A stretch of DNA of 64,000 bases from an uncultured Trueperaceae bacterium (GCA_937873495.1 CALMXZ010000010.1:62001-126000), one strand, 5' to 3'. Positions 1-7,812 are shown, numbered from the stretch's first letter. The notes: generated by a model not told the origin, from the sequence alone. Numbers and translations are program-made.

Positions 1-266
1 TTGTCGACCTCGGCGTCGCGGGCCGTGAGCATGATGATCGGCACCGCGGACTCGCCACGGATGCGCCGGGCGACCTCGAGTCCGTCCACGCCGGGAAGCA
101 TGAGGTCGAGGAGGACCAGGTCGGGGCGGGCGGCGCGCCACAGCTCGAGCCCGCGCGCGCCGTCGAACGCGCTCTCCACCCGGTAACCCTCGCGCCTCAG
201 GTAATCGGTGAGGATGCCTACCAGGTTCCGCTCGTCTTCGATGATGAGGAGCGTGCCCGTCGCCAT
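1..266 (-). CDS. Response regulator receiver domain (partial, OmpR-like)
   Basis: N-terminal receiver domain of a two-component response regulator, cut by the window edge after about 88 residues. Visible: the acidic pair E10-D11 in IIEDE, phospho-acceptor D54 in LLDLMLPG, and the switch Thr T81 in MLTARD. The tight D-L-M-L-P-G-xDG pattern is typical of OmpR/PhoB regulators, but the output domain lies outside the window. Start is the ATG at 266. No sensor kinase is visible on this side. Confidence 0.93.
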   Translation of the reverse strand, partial: MATGTLLIIEDERNLVGILTDYLRREGYRVESAFDGARGLELWRAARPDLVLLDLMLPGVDGLEVARRIRGESAVPIIMLTARDAEVD

Positions 267-363
267 CTTCTCCACTCTAGCCGCCTTGGGCGGTGCGGCC
301 GGACGTGCCGGCCGTTAGCGAGTCGGCGCCGGCTTCTTGCCAAGGTATGGGTGACATAGGCGG

Positions 364-402
364 ATCGAGCATCCACGCCTTGACGGTGCGCAGATGCTCG
401 AT
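364..402. terminator. Stem-loop, possible terminator
   Basis: Two 10-base arms (364-373 and 393-402) are perfectly complementary around a 19-base loop, and the stem extends by three pairs (361-363 with 403-405) if one G-T pair is allowed. There is no T tract. It sits 54 bases after the stop of the SHOCT gene and upstream of the response regulator, so it may end the former's transcript. The rest of 267-455 shows no gene. Confidence 0.4.
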
Positions 403-455
403 TCGGGCGCGGGACGTCTAGCTTGCTCCAACGCCCGGCCCGGCTCCGGTGATGG

Positions 456-938
456 CTAGGCTTGCGCCAGCGCCCGCTTGATCGCCTCTAGGTCCTCGAG
501 GCTGATCTCGCCCTTCGCGAAGCGCATGCGTGCCAGGTTCAGCGCCTTGTCGAACCGCGGCTGGCCTTCGCCGTAGTGGGCGAGCCCGCGCTTCAGGGTC
601 TCGAACTCCTGTGGGGTCACCTCGCCGTTGGCAAGACGCTCGCGGGCGGTCTGCCAGGCCTGGTCGTGTCCCGGTACGTCGTGCCCAAATCTACCGTGCC
701 CCGGGCCGAACGGCTCTCCCGCGCGGCTCCTGGCGTCGGGTCCCCACCTGAACCCCCAGCCATCGTCGTCGGGGCGTTCGCCGCGCCTGCCGCCCCATCC
801 GCCCCGCCAGCCACCGCGCACCACCGTCTTGATCAGGAACACGATGAAGAGGAAGAACAGTAGGGTACCGACGAGGTTCAAGAACCCCAGTCCGAACCCC
901 AAGCCGGCCCCGTGGCCGAATCCGAAAGCGTATGCCAT
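456..938 (-). CDS. Membrane protein with two C-terminal SHOCT domains
   Basis: 160-residue protein. A Gly/Phe-rich start leads into one transmembrane helix (about 21-40), then a Gly/Arg/Asp-rich linker (41-90), then two copies of the short C-terminal (SHOCT) motif: residues 96-120 (ARERLANGEVTPQEFETLKR) and 134-158 (ARMRFAKGEISLEDLEAIKR). SHOCT is a small helical hairpin usually found once at protein ends and thought to mediate oligomerisation; its function here is unknown. A ribosome binding site (AAAGGAG) lies 9 bases before the ATG. Single gene between unrelated neighbours. Confidence 0.85.
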   Translation of the reverse strand: MAYAFGFGHGAGLGFGLGFLNLVGTLLFFLFIVFLIKTVVRGGWRGGWGGRRGERPDDDGWGFRWGPDARSRAGEPFGPGHGRFGHDVPGHDQAWQTARERLANGEVTPQEFETLKRGLAHYGEGQPRFDKALNLARMRFAKGEISLEDLEAIKRALAQA

Positions 939-1162
939 ACAGGATCGCTCCTTTCGCCAGTCGGGCCGTTTGGCCCCCGGTCTGGAGCGAGGTTAGGGCG
1001 GGCGCTATGAAGGTCGAGGGTTCGCCGTGTGAACGTCGCGTGAAGGAGGAATCGCGCTAGGAGCGCGGTGGTGGCGAGCGCCGCGTGCCGGCGACGGCGG
1101 CCGGCGCGGGGGGCGCCACCGCCTGTCAGTGCGGGCCCTGGTCCGGGCCGACCGCGGCTCCC

Positions 1163-1211
1163 TTGACAAGCCCGACCGACCGGCGGATACTAAACCAGAT
1201 GGTTCAGTATC
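1163..1211 (+). promoter_or_regulatory. Consensus promoter with ArsR-type operator over the start codon
   Basis: A -35 TTGACA (1163-1168), 17-base spacer and -10 GATACT (1186-1191) would start RNA at about 1198-1199, where the ATG of the ArsR gene lies (1199), so the mRNA is leaderless. An imperfect dyad, 1186-1196 against 1201-1211 (10 of 11 pairs, 4-base spacer), covers the -10, the start site and the first codons. That is where an autorepressing ArsR dimer would bind. Confidence 0.85.
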
Positions 1212-1540
1212 AGGTGCAAGCGCCCCTCCACGAGACGTTCGCCGCCTTGGCGGACCCGACCCGCATCGCGTTCTTGGAGCGGCTGGAGCGCGCCGACGCG
1301 ACCATCACGCAGCTCGCCGACCGGGCGGGCATCTCGCTGCCTGGCGCGAGGAAGCACGTCAGGGTGCTGGAGGGCGTCGGGCTCGTCAGCACCCGCAAAC
1401 AGGGCAGGGCGCGCGTCTGCACGTTGGGGCCGCGCCGGCTGGAGCGGGAGGCCGCCTGGATCGAGGGCTACCGGCGCGTTCTCGAGGAGCGCTTCGACCA
1501 TCTCGGCAAGCTACTGGACCGCCTCAAGGAGGAGTCATGA
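1199..1540 (+). CDS. ArsR-family winged-helix repressor
   Basis: 113-residue ArsR/SmtB-fold regulator. Residues about 7-25 (HETFAALADPTRIAFLERL) are the classic N-terminal helix, followed by the helix-turn-helix ITQLADRAGISLPGARKHVRVL and the wing (GLVSTRKQGRARVCTL). There are no Cys clusters of the metal-sensing type. It belongs to the group paired with AHSA1/SRPBCC proteins, whose ligands are mostly unknown. ATG 1199 was chosen over an upstream in-frame start because it coincides with the predicted transcription start; no ribosome binding site is seen. It overlaps the next gene by ATGA and is probably autoregulated through the dyad at its start. Confidence 0.92.
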   Translation: MVQYQVQAPLHETFAALADPTRIAFLERLERADATITQLADRAGISLPGARKHVRVLEGVGLVSTRKQGRARVCTLGPRRLEREAAWIEGYRRVLEERFDHLGKLLDRLKEES

Positions 1541-2025
1541 CCGCGCAAGGAAAGAACTACAAGCACACGGCCGCGACCATCGATGACCGCACCATCCGCG
1601 TGGAGCGCATCTTCGACGCCCCGCGCGACCTCGTATGGCGTGCCTACTCCGAACCCGAACTCGTCGCGCAGTGGTGGGGCCGCGGCAACAAGGTCGACGT
1701 CGAGAGGTTCGAGTTCCATAGGGGCGGCCACTGGCGCTTCGTCGAGCACCACGAGGGCGGCTCCGACGGCTTCGAGGGGCGCTTCCGCGAGATCGAACCG
1801 AAGACGCTCATCTCCCAGACCTTCGAATGGGACGGCATGCCCGGCCACCCGAGCATCGACACGGTGGAGTTCAGCGACGCTAACGGCGGCAGCGCCACGA
1901 AGATCTCGACCACGTCGCAGTTCTTCAACCAGGAGGAGTGCGACGGCATGGCCGCGGCCGGCGCCGAGGCCGGCATGGCCCAGAGCTATGCGGCGCTGGA
2001 CGCCCTGCTTGAGCGGCTGAGATAG
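1537..2025 (+). CDS. AHSA1/SRPBCC domain protein
   Basis: 162-residue protein with the Aha1 C-terminal/SRPBCC helix-grip fold, which makes a hydrophobic pocket for ligands. Diagnostic stretches are RVERIFDAPRDLVWRAYSEP, the W-W of LVAQWWGRG, the central GGHWRFVEH, FEGRFREIEPKTLISQTFEW and the closing amphipathic helix (AGMAQSYAALDALLERL). ATG overlaps the arsR-like stop (ATGA), so the two are translated together. In this family, ArsR+AHSA1 pairs form small self-regulated units, but the ligand cannot be told from sequence. Confidence 0.9.
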   Translation: MTAQGKNYKHTAATIDDRTIRVERIFDAPRDLVWRAYSEPELVAQWWGRGNKVDVERFEFHRGGHWRFVEHHEGGSDGFEGRFREIEPKTLISQTFEWDGMPGHPSIDTVEFSDANGGSATKISTTSQFFNQEECDGMAAAGAEAGMAQSYAALDALLERLR

Positions 2026-2191
2026 GCCGTCGAGGCCGGTGGAGTTGGTGCCGCCGCGGTCCCCGCGCATGTCGGGTTGGCGGAGGGGGCGGAGTAGGGC
2101 GGAAGCGTACCCATCCGCTCAAGCCAACCAGCATGATGCGAGCGGAGTCATCAGGTGGTGGCAGTTGGCTCGTGCTCCGCGTTGACCTCAT

Positions 2192-2220
2192 GAAAATCCG
2201 GCACAGGCTGCCGGATTTTC
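2192..2220. terminator. Bidirectional hairpin terminator
   Basis: Perfect 12-bp stem (2192-2203 with 2209-2220) around a 5-base loop. The arms begin with GAAAA and end with TTTTC, so both strands give a GC stem followed by a short T run. It lies between two convergent genes (stops at 2025 and 2303) and probably serves both. The rest of 2026-2302 holds no recognisable gene. Confidence 0.75.
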
Positions 2221-2302
2221 GTGGGAGGGTAGACCTCGAAGGACGTGACGCATCGCGCGCGCCTGGTCCTCCGAGCGCAAGACAGGCGCTCGCCGAGTCG
2301 AG

Positions 2303-5300
2303 CTAGTCGAGCGTCGGCCCTTGATCCGCGAGCGCCACCTCGACCTCACCGTCGACCACGAACGCCTCCCCGCGCACCCGCACGGGAACGGGCGCGCCCT
2401 CCAGGAGCCGGAACAGCAGCGCCGCGCGAGAAAGTTTCACGTGAAACACCGAGCCGCGCCAGCCTAGCCTGAACTCGAGCGCGCTCCACCCCGCCGGTAG
2501 GCGCGGGTCGAAACGCAGCTCGCCGGCGTCGTCGCGCAAGCCGCCGAAGCCGCAGACCAGCGCCAGCCACGTGCCGCCCATCGCCGCGACGTGGACGCCG
2601 TCCGCCGTGTTCGCGTGCAGGTTCGCCAGGTCCGTCCATAGCATCCGCCGGAAGTGGCGGTAGGCGCGCCGCTGGTAACCGACCTCCGTGGCCATGATGG
2701 ACTGCACGGCGGCCGACAGGGTCGAGTCGCCCGTCGTGAGCGGGTCGTAGTACTCGAAGTCGCGGCGCTTCTGCTCGGTCGAGAAGCGGCTGCTCAGCAG
2801 GAACTCCGCGAGCACGAGGTCCGTCTGCTTGAGCACCTGGTGCCGGTAGATGACCAACGGGTGGTAGTGGAGGAGGAGGGGGCGCTTCTCGCGCGGCGTA
2901 GCCGCCAGGTCCCACCGTTTCCGGTTCAGGAACTCGGAGTCCTGGGCGTTGACGCCGAGGCGCTCGTCGAACGGCAAGGCCATCGCGGCGGCGGCGCGGC
3001 GCCACTCGGCTACCTCCGTCGTGGTCGTGCCAAGCAGGCCTGGTCTGCGCTCGGCTGCGTCTGCGGCGCGCTCCAGGTTGAGCCGCGCCATGGCGTTCGT
3101 GTAGAAGTTGTCGTTCACCACGGCGCTGTACTCGTCCGGGCCCGTCACGGAGTGGAGGTGGAAGCGCCCGTCGCGTTCGGAGAAGAAGCCGAGCGAGCGC
3201 CACATGCGGGCCGTATCGACCAGGATCTCGGCTCCGGGGCCGTCCAGGAACGCCTCGTCTCCCGTCACGGAGGCGTAGTGGAGCACGGCGTAGGCGACGT
3301 CCGCGCCCAAGTGGTACTGCGCCGTCCCGGCGGGGTAGTAGGCGGAGGCCTCCTCACCGTCGATGGTGCGCCAGGGAAAGAGGGCGCCAGCCACGCTCAT
3401 GACCGCGGCGCGGCGGCGGGCGGCGGGGAGCATGGCGTGGCGCAGCTCCAGGGTCGAGCGCGCGGCGGTCGGAAGCGTGTAGGCCAGGAACGGGAGGACG
3501 AAGACCTCCGTGTCCCAGAAGTAGTGGCCCGAGTAGCCGCTGCCGCTCACGCCTTTCGCGCTCACACCGCGCCCGTCCGCTCGCGCCGCGGCCTGGGCGA
3601 GCTGGAAGACGTTCCACCGGACGGCTTGTTGGAGGGCGCGTTCCCCCCGCTCTCGTGGCTTGGCGGCCTGCCCGGCCACCCGGCGGTCTTCGCTCGCCTC
3701 GGCATGCACGCGGACGTCGGCGCGTTCCCAGAACGCCGCGCACCAGGCCCGCTGCTCCTCGATCACGGTTTCCGCTTCGGGCACGTCGTCCATGAACCTG
3801 CCGGCGGCGGCGAGCAGTTCTTCGCCGTCGTCGGACCCGACCTGGCCGCCGTCCATGTAGACGACCTTCTTCACGATGGTGGCGCTCTCGCCGGCTTGGA
3901 GGTCGAACGCGAAGCGCGTCGCGCACCAGTCAGGGTGGACGGTCGTCTCGCCCGCGGGTTCGTGCTCGACGAGCGCCGCCACGCCCAAGCGGGACCGGCT
4001 CGTCCGGAACGCGAGGCCGACCCGCTGCTCGCTCACCGTTCGCCCCGTCGGCTCGAGGACCCGGCCCTCGAGCTCGTCGCTCCTGCGGGGGTCGAGGCCG
4101 TCGACCCGCCGCCGCGCGGCGAACTCGCCCTCGCCGTCCTGCCGGTTGACGAGCAGCGACTCCAGCTCCACGCGCACGGGCGCGTCGAGCGCCGTGACCC
4201 GGTAGGCGAGGAGCGCCAGGTTGCGGCGCGTGAACGACACGAGCCTGGTGGAGTCGACCTCAAGCCGCTTGCCAGCCGAGGTCCGCCATACGAGCCGCCG
4301 CCGCAGCGCGCCGGAGCGCAGGTCGAGGCTGCGCTCGTACTCCTCCAGCTCGACCGCGGCCAGGTCCAGGCGCTCGCCGTCGGCGGTCAAGCCGATCGTC
4401 TTGGTGTCCGGCACGTTGACGATGGTCTGACCGGCCGTGGCGAACCCGTACGCCGTCTCGGGGTACTCGATCTTCCAGGCCTCGAAGAAGCCGTTGATGA
4501 AGGTGCCGTGCTCATGCGCCGGCCCGCCCTCCTCGGCGTTCCCGCGCAGGCCGAGGTAGCCGTTGCCGAGGGCGAACAGCGTCTCGCTCACGCCGTCGAC
4601 CCCGGCCGGCGGGCGCTTCTCCACGAGGCGCCACTCGTCTGCCGGCCAGCGCTCGCGGTCGACACCACCGCCCGTGACACGGTCCGCGAGCGGGGCCAGG
4701 TCGGGCATCACGATGTCCGCCCCCGCCTCGCGGAGCGCGGAGGCGTCCGCGCCGACCCTGCTTCCCGTCGCACCACCGACGCCGACGACGAGGCCGAAGC
4801 CGCCCGCCCTGCCTGCCGCCACGCCGGAGATGGCGTCCTCTATCACCACGGCGTGCGCCGGCTCGACGCCGAGAACGGCGGCGGCGTGCAGGAACGCGTC
4901 CGGCGCCGGCTTGGAGGCGAGCGACAACTCGGCCGCCTCGAGCCCGCCCACCACGAGCGGGAAGCGCTCGGCGAGGCCGGCCGCCGCGAGCACCGTCCGC
5001 GCGTTCCGCGACCCGGAGACGACGGCGACCGTCACGCCGGCGGCGACCAGCGCGTCGACGAGCGCCACGGCGCCGGCGAAGGGCGTCACCCCTTCCTCGT
5101 CGAGCACCCGCTGGAACACGGCGTTCTTGCGGTTCCCTAGCCCGCATACCGTTTCGGCCTCCGGCGGGTCGTCCGGCGCGCCCCGCGGCAGGCTCAACCC
5201 CCTGGAGGCAAGGAGCGCCGCGACGCCGTCGTAGCGCTGGCGTCCGTCCAGGTGCTCGAAGTAGTCGCTCTCCTGGTATGGCGCCGCGCCGCGGCTCGCG

Positions 5301-5419
5301 AGGTAGGGCGCGAACAGCTCGCGCCACGCCGCCCTATGTACCTCGGCCGTCGGCGTGAGCACGCCGTCGAGGTCGAACAGGACCGCGTCGTAAAGACCCA
5401 GGTCCGGGATGTCGTTCAC
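2303..5419 (-). CDS. Fused beta-phosphoglucomutase-like HAD / GH65 disaccharide phosphorylase
   Basis: 1038 residues with two enzymes in one chain. Residues about 1-250 are a HAD phosphatase/mutase domain: nucleophile D17 in FDLDGVL, VVSGSRNA motif II, lysine in LASKPAPDAF, and VIEDAISG motif IV. The rest is a full GH65 protein: N-terminal beta-sandwich, then an (alpha/alpha)6 barrel with the FWDTEVF loop, general acid E763 in VTGPDEYSAV, KQTDLVL, and a small C-terminal beta domain. GH65 phosphorylases split maltose, trehalose or kojibiose with phosphate to beta-glucose 1-phosphate, which beta-phosphoglucomutase turns into glucose 6-phosphate, so the fusion could do both steps. The specificity is not readable. 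GTG start at 5419 lies 7 bases after a TATCCT hexamer and lacks a ribosome binding site. Confidence 0.93.
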   Translation of the reverse strand: MNDIPDLGLYDAVLFDLDGVLTPTAEVHRAAWRELFAPYLASRGAAPYQESDYFEHLDGRQRYDGVAALLASRGLSLPRGAPDDPPEAETVCGLGNRKNAVFQRVLDEEGVTPFAGAVALVDALVAAGVTVAVVSGSRNARTVLAAAGLAERFPLVVGGLEAAELSLASKPAPDAFLHAAAVLGVEPAHAVVIEDAISGVAAGRAGGFGLVVGVGGATGSRVGADASALREAGADIVMPDLAPLADRVTGGGVDRERWPADEWRLVEKRPPAGVDGVSETLFALGNGYLGLRGNAEEGGPAHEHGTFINGFFEAWKIEYPETAYGFATAGQTIVNVPDTKTIGLTADGERLDLAAVELEEYERSLDLRSGALRRRLVWRTSAGKRLEVDSTRLVSFTRRNLALLAYRVTALDAPVRVELESLLVNRQDGEGEFAARRRVDGLDPRRSDELEGRVLEPTGRTVSEQRVGLAFRTSRSRLGVAALVEHEPAGETTVHPDWCATRFAFDLQAGESATIVKKVVYMDGGQVGSDDGEELLAAAGRFMDDVPEAETVIEEQRAWCAAFWERADVRVHAEASEDRRVAGQAAKPRERGERALQQAVRWNVFQLAQAAARADGRGVSAKGVSGSGYSGHYFWDTEVFVLPFLAYTLPTAARSTLELRHAMLPAARRRAAVMSVAGALFPWRTIDGEEASAYYPAGTAQYHLGADVAYAVLHYASVTGDEAFLDGPGAEILVDTARMWRSLGFFSERDGRFHLHSVTGPDEYSAVVNDNFYTNAMARLNLERAADAAERRPGLLGTTTTEVAEWRRAAAAMALPFDERLGVNAQDSEFLNRKRWDLAATPREKRPLLLHYHPLVIYRHQVLKQTDLVLAEFLLSSRFSTEQKRRDFEYYDPLTTGDSTLSAAVQSIMATEVGYQRRAYRHFRRMLWTDLANLHANTADGVHVAAMGGTWLALVCGFGGLRDDAGELRFDPRLPAGWSALEFRLGWRGSVFHVKLSRAALLFRLLEGAPVPVRVRGEAFVVDGEVEVALADQGPTLD

Positions 5420-5426
5420 GAGCCGA

Positions 5427-5432
5427 AGGATA
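5427..5432 (-). promoter_or_regulatory. -10 hexamer, probably leaderless, for the HAD-GH65 gene
   Basis: TATCCT read on the minus strand, with 7 bases to the GTG at 5419. No convincing -35 is present. Confidence 0.45.
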
Positions 5433-5485
5433 GCGCGAGCTGCTTGACCCGACGCCCGCGCACGTGCCGCCGGCCGGAGGCACAG

Positions 5486-5491
5486 TACGCT
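5486..5491 (+). promoter_or_regulatory. -10 hexamer, probably leaderless, for the membrane protein gene
   Basis: TACGCT lies 6 bases before the ATG at 5498, and no ribosome binding site precedes that ATG. The divergent -10 of the HAD-GH65 gene is about 55 bases away. Confidence 0.45.
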
Positions 5492-5497
5492 CAAGCG

Positions 5498-6520
5498 ATG
5501 CGGCGTTTCCTTCGGAGACTCCTGGGCGTGGCGCTGGTGGCCGTGGCCGTCGCGCTCGTCGTCGGCAAGCTCTGGCTCGCCAGCGACGGCCCGTACCTCG
5601 AGGCGCTCCCCATGTACCCGTACTGCGCCGAAGCGAGCGCTGCGCTCGCCGAGGGGCGCCATCAGGACGCGCTCGAACTAGCGGAGGCCGGTGGCTGCGA
5701 CGGGGAGCTCGCGGCCGCGCAGGCGGAGTGGGACCGGTTCGGCGCCGTGGTGGGGCGGTGCGCGCAGGGCATCTGGACGGGGCGAGGCGAGGACGGCTAC
5801 GGCATCGGTTGCGCCATGGCGAGCGACCTAGTCGTCGTTGGCGATGTCCGCGACCTCGTGAGGCAGGGCGTCATCTGGATCCAGGGTGGGCAGACCGACC
5901 CAGTGCTCATAGCCTTGTCCGCAGCTGGGGTGGCGCTTACCTTCACGCCCCAGATCGGGGCGGGCGCCTCGCTGTTCAAGTCGGCCAGGCGAGCCGGCTC
6001 CATCGGCGAGCCCCTCGCCAAGAGCGTGGTGAAGCTAGCGGGCGAGCAGGCGTGGAAGCCGCTGGCCGGCATACTCGGCGATGCCGGGCGCATCGGGCGG
6101 AAGCTCCCCATCGGCCGGGCCAGCAAGGCGCTCGCTTACGCCGACGATGCGGGTGACCTTGCCGCGATCGCACGCTTCGTCGAGGTCGCCCCGAACCCGC
6201 TCCTCGGGCTCAAGTGGGGTGGCAAGGGTGTCACGCGGTTGGTGGACGACGGGCTCTACGCTCAAGCGGCGCTCCGTGGTCCGGCAGGCATCCGACTGGC
6301 CCTTGAACGGGGCGGTAAGGCGCTACTGACCAGACAGCCGCTCATGGTGTTCGCGGCCAAGACCCTCTACGTCAACGGCGACCGCCTACTGCCGCTCTTC
6401 CTTGGGGTGCTCACGTGGCCTTGGGTATGGGGTATAGCAGCGGCGCTGGCGCTCGCGGGGTTGGTGTTCGTGGCGTCGGGACGGCGGCGGGGTACGCGAG
6501 GGCCGGCCCCTGCGCGCTAA
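5498..6520 (+). CDS. Uncharacterised two-helix membrane protein
   Basis: 340-residue protein not recognised as any characterised family. It starts with an uncleaved-looking signal anchor (about 8-30), followed by a Cys-containing Ala/Glu-rich segment (residues 39-90, cysteines in MYPYCAEA, GGCDGEL, GRCAQG and GIGCAM), a VVGDVRDLVRQGVIW motif, a hydrophobic amphipathic stretch (PVLIALSAAGVALTF), several basic helices, and a C-terminal transmembrane helix (about 305-328) ending in a basic tail. Similar architectures with a VGDVRDL motif occur in hypothetical envelope proteins. It overlaps the convergent haemoglobin gene by 4 bases at their 3' ends. No function is proposed. Confidence 0.75.
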   Translation: MRRFLRRLLGVALVAVAVALVVGKLWLASDGPYLEALPMYPYCAEASAALAEGRHQDALELAEAGGCDGELAAAQAEWDRFGAVVGRCAQGIWTGRGEDGYGIGCAMASDLVVVGDVRDLVRQGVIWIQGGQTDPVLIALSAAGVALTFTPQIGAGASLFKSARRAGSIGEPLAKSVVKLAGEQAWKPLAGILGDAGRIGRKLPIGRASKALAYADDAGDLAAIARFVEVAPNPLLGLKWGGKGVTRLVDDGLYAQAALRGPAGIRLALERGGKALLTRQPLMVFAAKTLYVNGDRLLPLFLGVLTWPWVWGIAAALALAGLVFVASGRRRGTRGPAPAR

Positions 6521-6930
6521 CGCTCTTGACCGAAGAGCGCCCCCGTGAACCGCTGGGCGAACTGCTGCGCCATGGTGTGGATGGCGTCGGCGTACGGCGG
6601 CTCGTAGAGCTCGTCGAGCGTCTGCCGGAACAGCACCAGCCAGTCGTCGAAACGCTCGGGCGCCATGCCGGGCACGCCGAAGTGCGCGCCGAGCGGGTAA
6701 CCGCTGTAGCGCCCGCTCCTGAGCAGGACGCTCGACCAGAAGTCCTTCATCTGGGACATGTGCCGGTCCCAGCGCCCCTCGAGGCGCGGGTTGAAGACCG
6801 GTCCGAGGGTCGGGTGCTTCTGAACAGCGGCGTAGAAACGCTCGACGAGGATGGCGATGTTCTCGTCGTCGACCGTGTGGTGCAGTCCGCCCCTTGGTTC
6901 GCTGGCCGGGGCAACGGCGGCATCGCTCAT
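6517..6930 (-). CDS. Group III truncated haemoglobin
   Basis: 137 residues, a 2-over-2 helical globin of group III (Ctb-like). Features include HPTLGPVFNP (residues 39-48), MKDFWSSVLLRSGRYSG (61-77, invariant Trp 65), the likely proximal haem ligand H83 in PLGAHFG, and FDDWLVLFRQTLDEL. Group III globins bind O2 or NO tightly and are linked to nitrosative or microaerobic stress rather than O2 transport. ATG start is 6 bases after a TACCCT hexamer with no ribosome binding site. Upstream on the same strand are the CsoR-type and thioredoxin genes, but a 112-base gap suggests a separate transcript. Confidence 0.9.
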   Translation of the reverse strand: MSDAAVAPASEPRGGLHHTVDDENIAILVERFYAAVQKHPTLGPVFNPRLEGRWDRHMSQMKDFWSSVLLRSGRYSGYPLGAHFGVPGMAPERFDDWLVLFRQTLDELYEPPYADAIHTMAQQFAQRFTGALFGQER

Positions 6931-6936
6931 GCTGGG

Positions 6937-6942
6937 AGGGTA
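6937..6942 (-). promoter_or_regulatory. -10 hexamer, leaderless promoter of the truncated haemoglobin gene
   Basis: TACCCT on the minus strand, exactly 6 bases before the ATG at 6930. Confidence 0.5.
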
Positions 6943-7042
6943 GCACCTGCCGTCTGCGGTGCGATGGTGGCAAGGTTACGCAGCGACGGCGGCCGCCCCC
7001 TCGTTCCGGCGTTCCAGTGGCCAAGTCGGGCCAGCGCCCACC

Positions 7043-7318
7043 TCACGCCAACATCAAGAACAGCTTCTCGAACTCGTCAAGGGTGAGCTTGTCGGCGTGG
7101 TTCGGGGCGTCCGGTTCGGCCAGGCACTCCTGCATGGCGTTGCTGATGAGCACGACCCCGGCGCGGTCGAGCGCCTTCGACACCGCGGCGAGTTGGGTGA
7201 CGACATCGCGGCACGGCCTGCCTTCTTCGACGGCCTCTATCACGGCGGCCAACTGCCCCTGCGCGCGCCGGAGCCGGTGGACGATGCGGCGCCGCGCCTC
7301 GGGGTCGGCCGGGCTCAC
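7043..7318 (-). CDS. CsoR/FrmR-family repressor, CstR-like (no metal-ligand His)
   Basis: 91-residue four-helix DUF156 repressor: RRRIVHRLRRAQGQLAAV helix with the RRAQGQ DNA-contact motif, first Cys C36 (GRPCRD) and second Cys C65 (NAMQEC). Copper-sensing CsoR needs Cys-His-Cys, with His four residues before the second Cys; here that residue is Ala (A61), as ligand-poor as in persulfide-sensing CstR. With a co-transcribed thioredoxin, a thiol/persulfide or redox signal is more likely than copper, which is inference. GTG start overlaps the trx stop (GTGA). The probable operator is the ACCCCTAGGGGT palindrome at 7719-7730. Confidence 0.88.
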   Translation of the reverse strand: MSPADPEARRRIVHRLRRAQGQLAAVIEAVEEGRPCRDVVTQLAAVSKALDRAGVVLISNAMQECLAEPDAPNHADKLTLDEFEKLFLMLA

Positions 7319-7707
7319 GCGGTCGCCCCTTCGGCCGCCTCCGACTTCTCGGCCTGGGCGGCCACTTCCGCATGGACTTCCGCCATGTTCAGGCCGCGCA
7401 CGGCCGTGATGACCTGCTCCAGCTGCGCGCCGTTCAGCGCGCCAGGCTGGGCGAACACGAGCACGTTCTCCCTGAAGGCCATCAGGGTCGGGATGGACAT
7501 GATGCGGAAGGCGCCGGCGAGCTCCTGCTGCGACTCGGTGTCGACCTTGCCGAACACCACGTCCTGGTGGACCTCGGAGGCCTTCTCGAACACGGGCGCG
7601 AACGCGCGGCACGGCCCGCACCAGGCGGCCCAGAAGTCGAGGAAGACGATGTCGTTGCCCGCGATGGTCTCGTTGAAGTTGGTGGCGGTGATCTCTCTAG
7701 AAGCCAT
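7315..7707 (-). CDS. Thioredoxin
   Basis: 130 residues with the thioredoxin fold and the active site WCGPC (C30, C33), the cis-Pro loop MSIPTLMAFREN, and a 20-residue Ala/Glu-rich tail beyond the usual end (about 108-110 residues). It reduces protein disulfides in the cytoplasm. First gene of a two-gene unit with the CsoR/CstR-type repressor, translationally coupled by GTGA. The ATG has no ribosome binding site and lies 6 bases after a TATGCT -10 element that shares its first base with the repressor palindrome. Confidence 0.95.
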   Translation of the reverse strand: MASREITATNFNETIAGNDIVFLDFWAAWCGPCRAFAPVFEKASEVHQDVVFGKVDTESQQELAGAFRIMSIPTLMAFRENVLVFAQPGALNGAQLEQVITAVRGLNMAEVHAEVAAQAEKSEAAEGATA

Positions 7708-7713
7708 GGGCGC

Positions 7714-7730
7714 AGCATACCCCTAGGGGT
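7714..7730 (-). promoter_or_regulatory. Promoter and CsoR-type operator of the trx-repressor unit
   Basis: A perfect 12-bp palindrome ACCCCTAGGGGT (7719-7730), the G/C-tract form used by CsoR, FrmR and CstR repressors, abuts the -10 hexamer TATGCT (minus strand, 7719-7714). The -10 is 6 bases before the trx ATG, giving a leaderless transcript that a bound repressor would block. Confidence 0.8.
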
Positions 7731-7812
7731 TTGGCGACCGCGTGTCCCGCGCGTCGTACCTGCGGGGTGCCTTGACCTAAGGCCGCCTGCGTACGCCGAG
7801 CGGCGGTCGCCG

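Noticed and set aside
2654-5140. Long open frame on the plus strand, 828 codons, opposite the HAD-GH65 gene
   Set aside because: The minus-strand frame encodes two recognisable enzyme domains with catalytic residues; the plus-strand frame shows no family pattern and results from GC-rich third positions.
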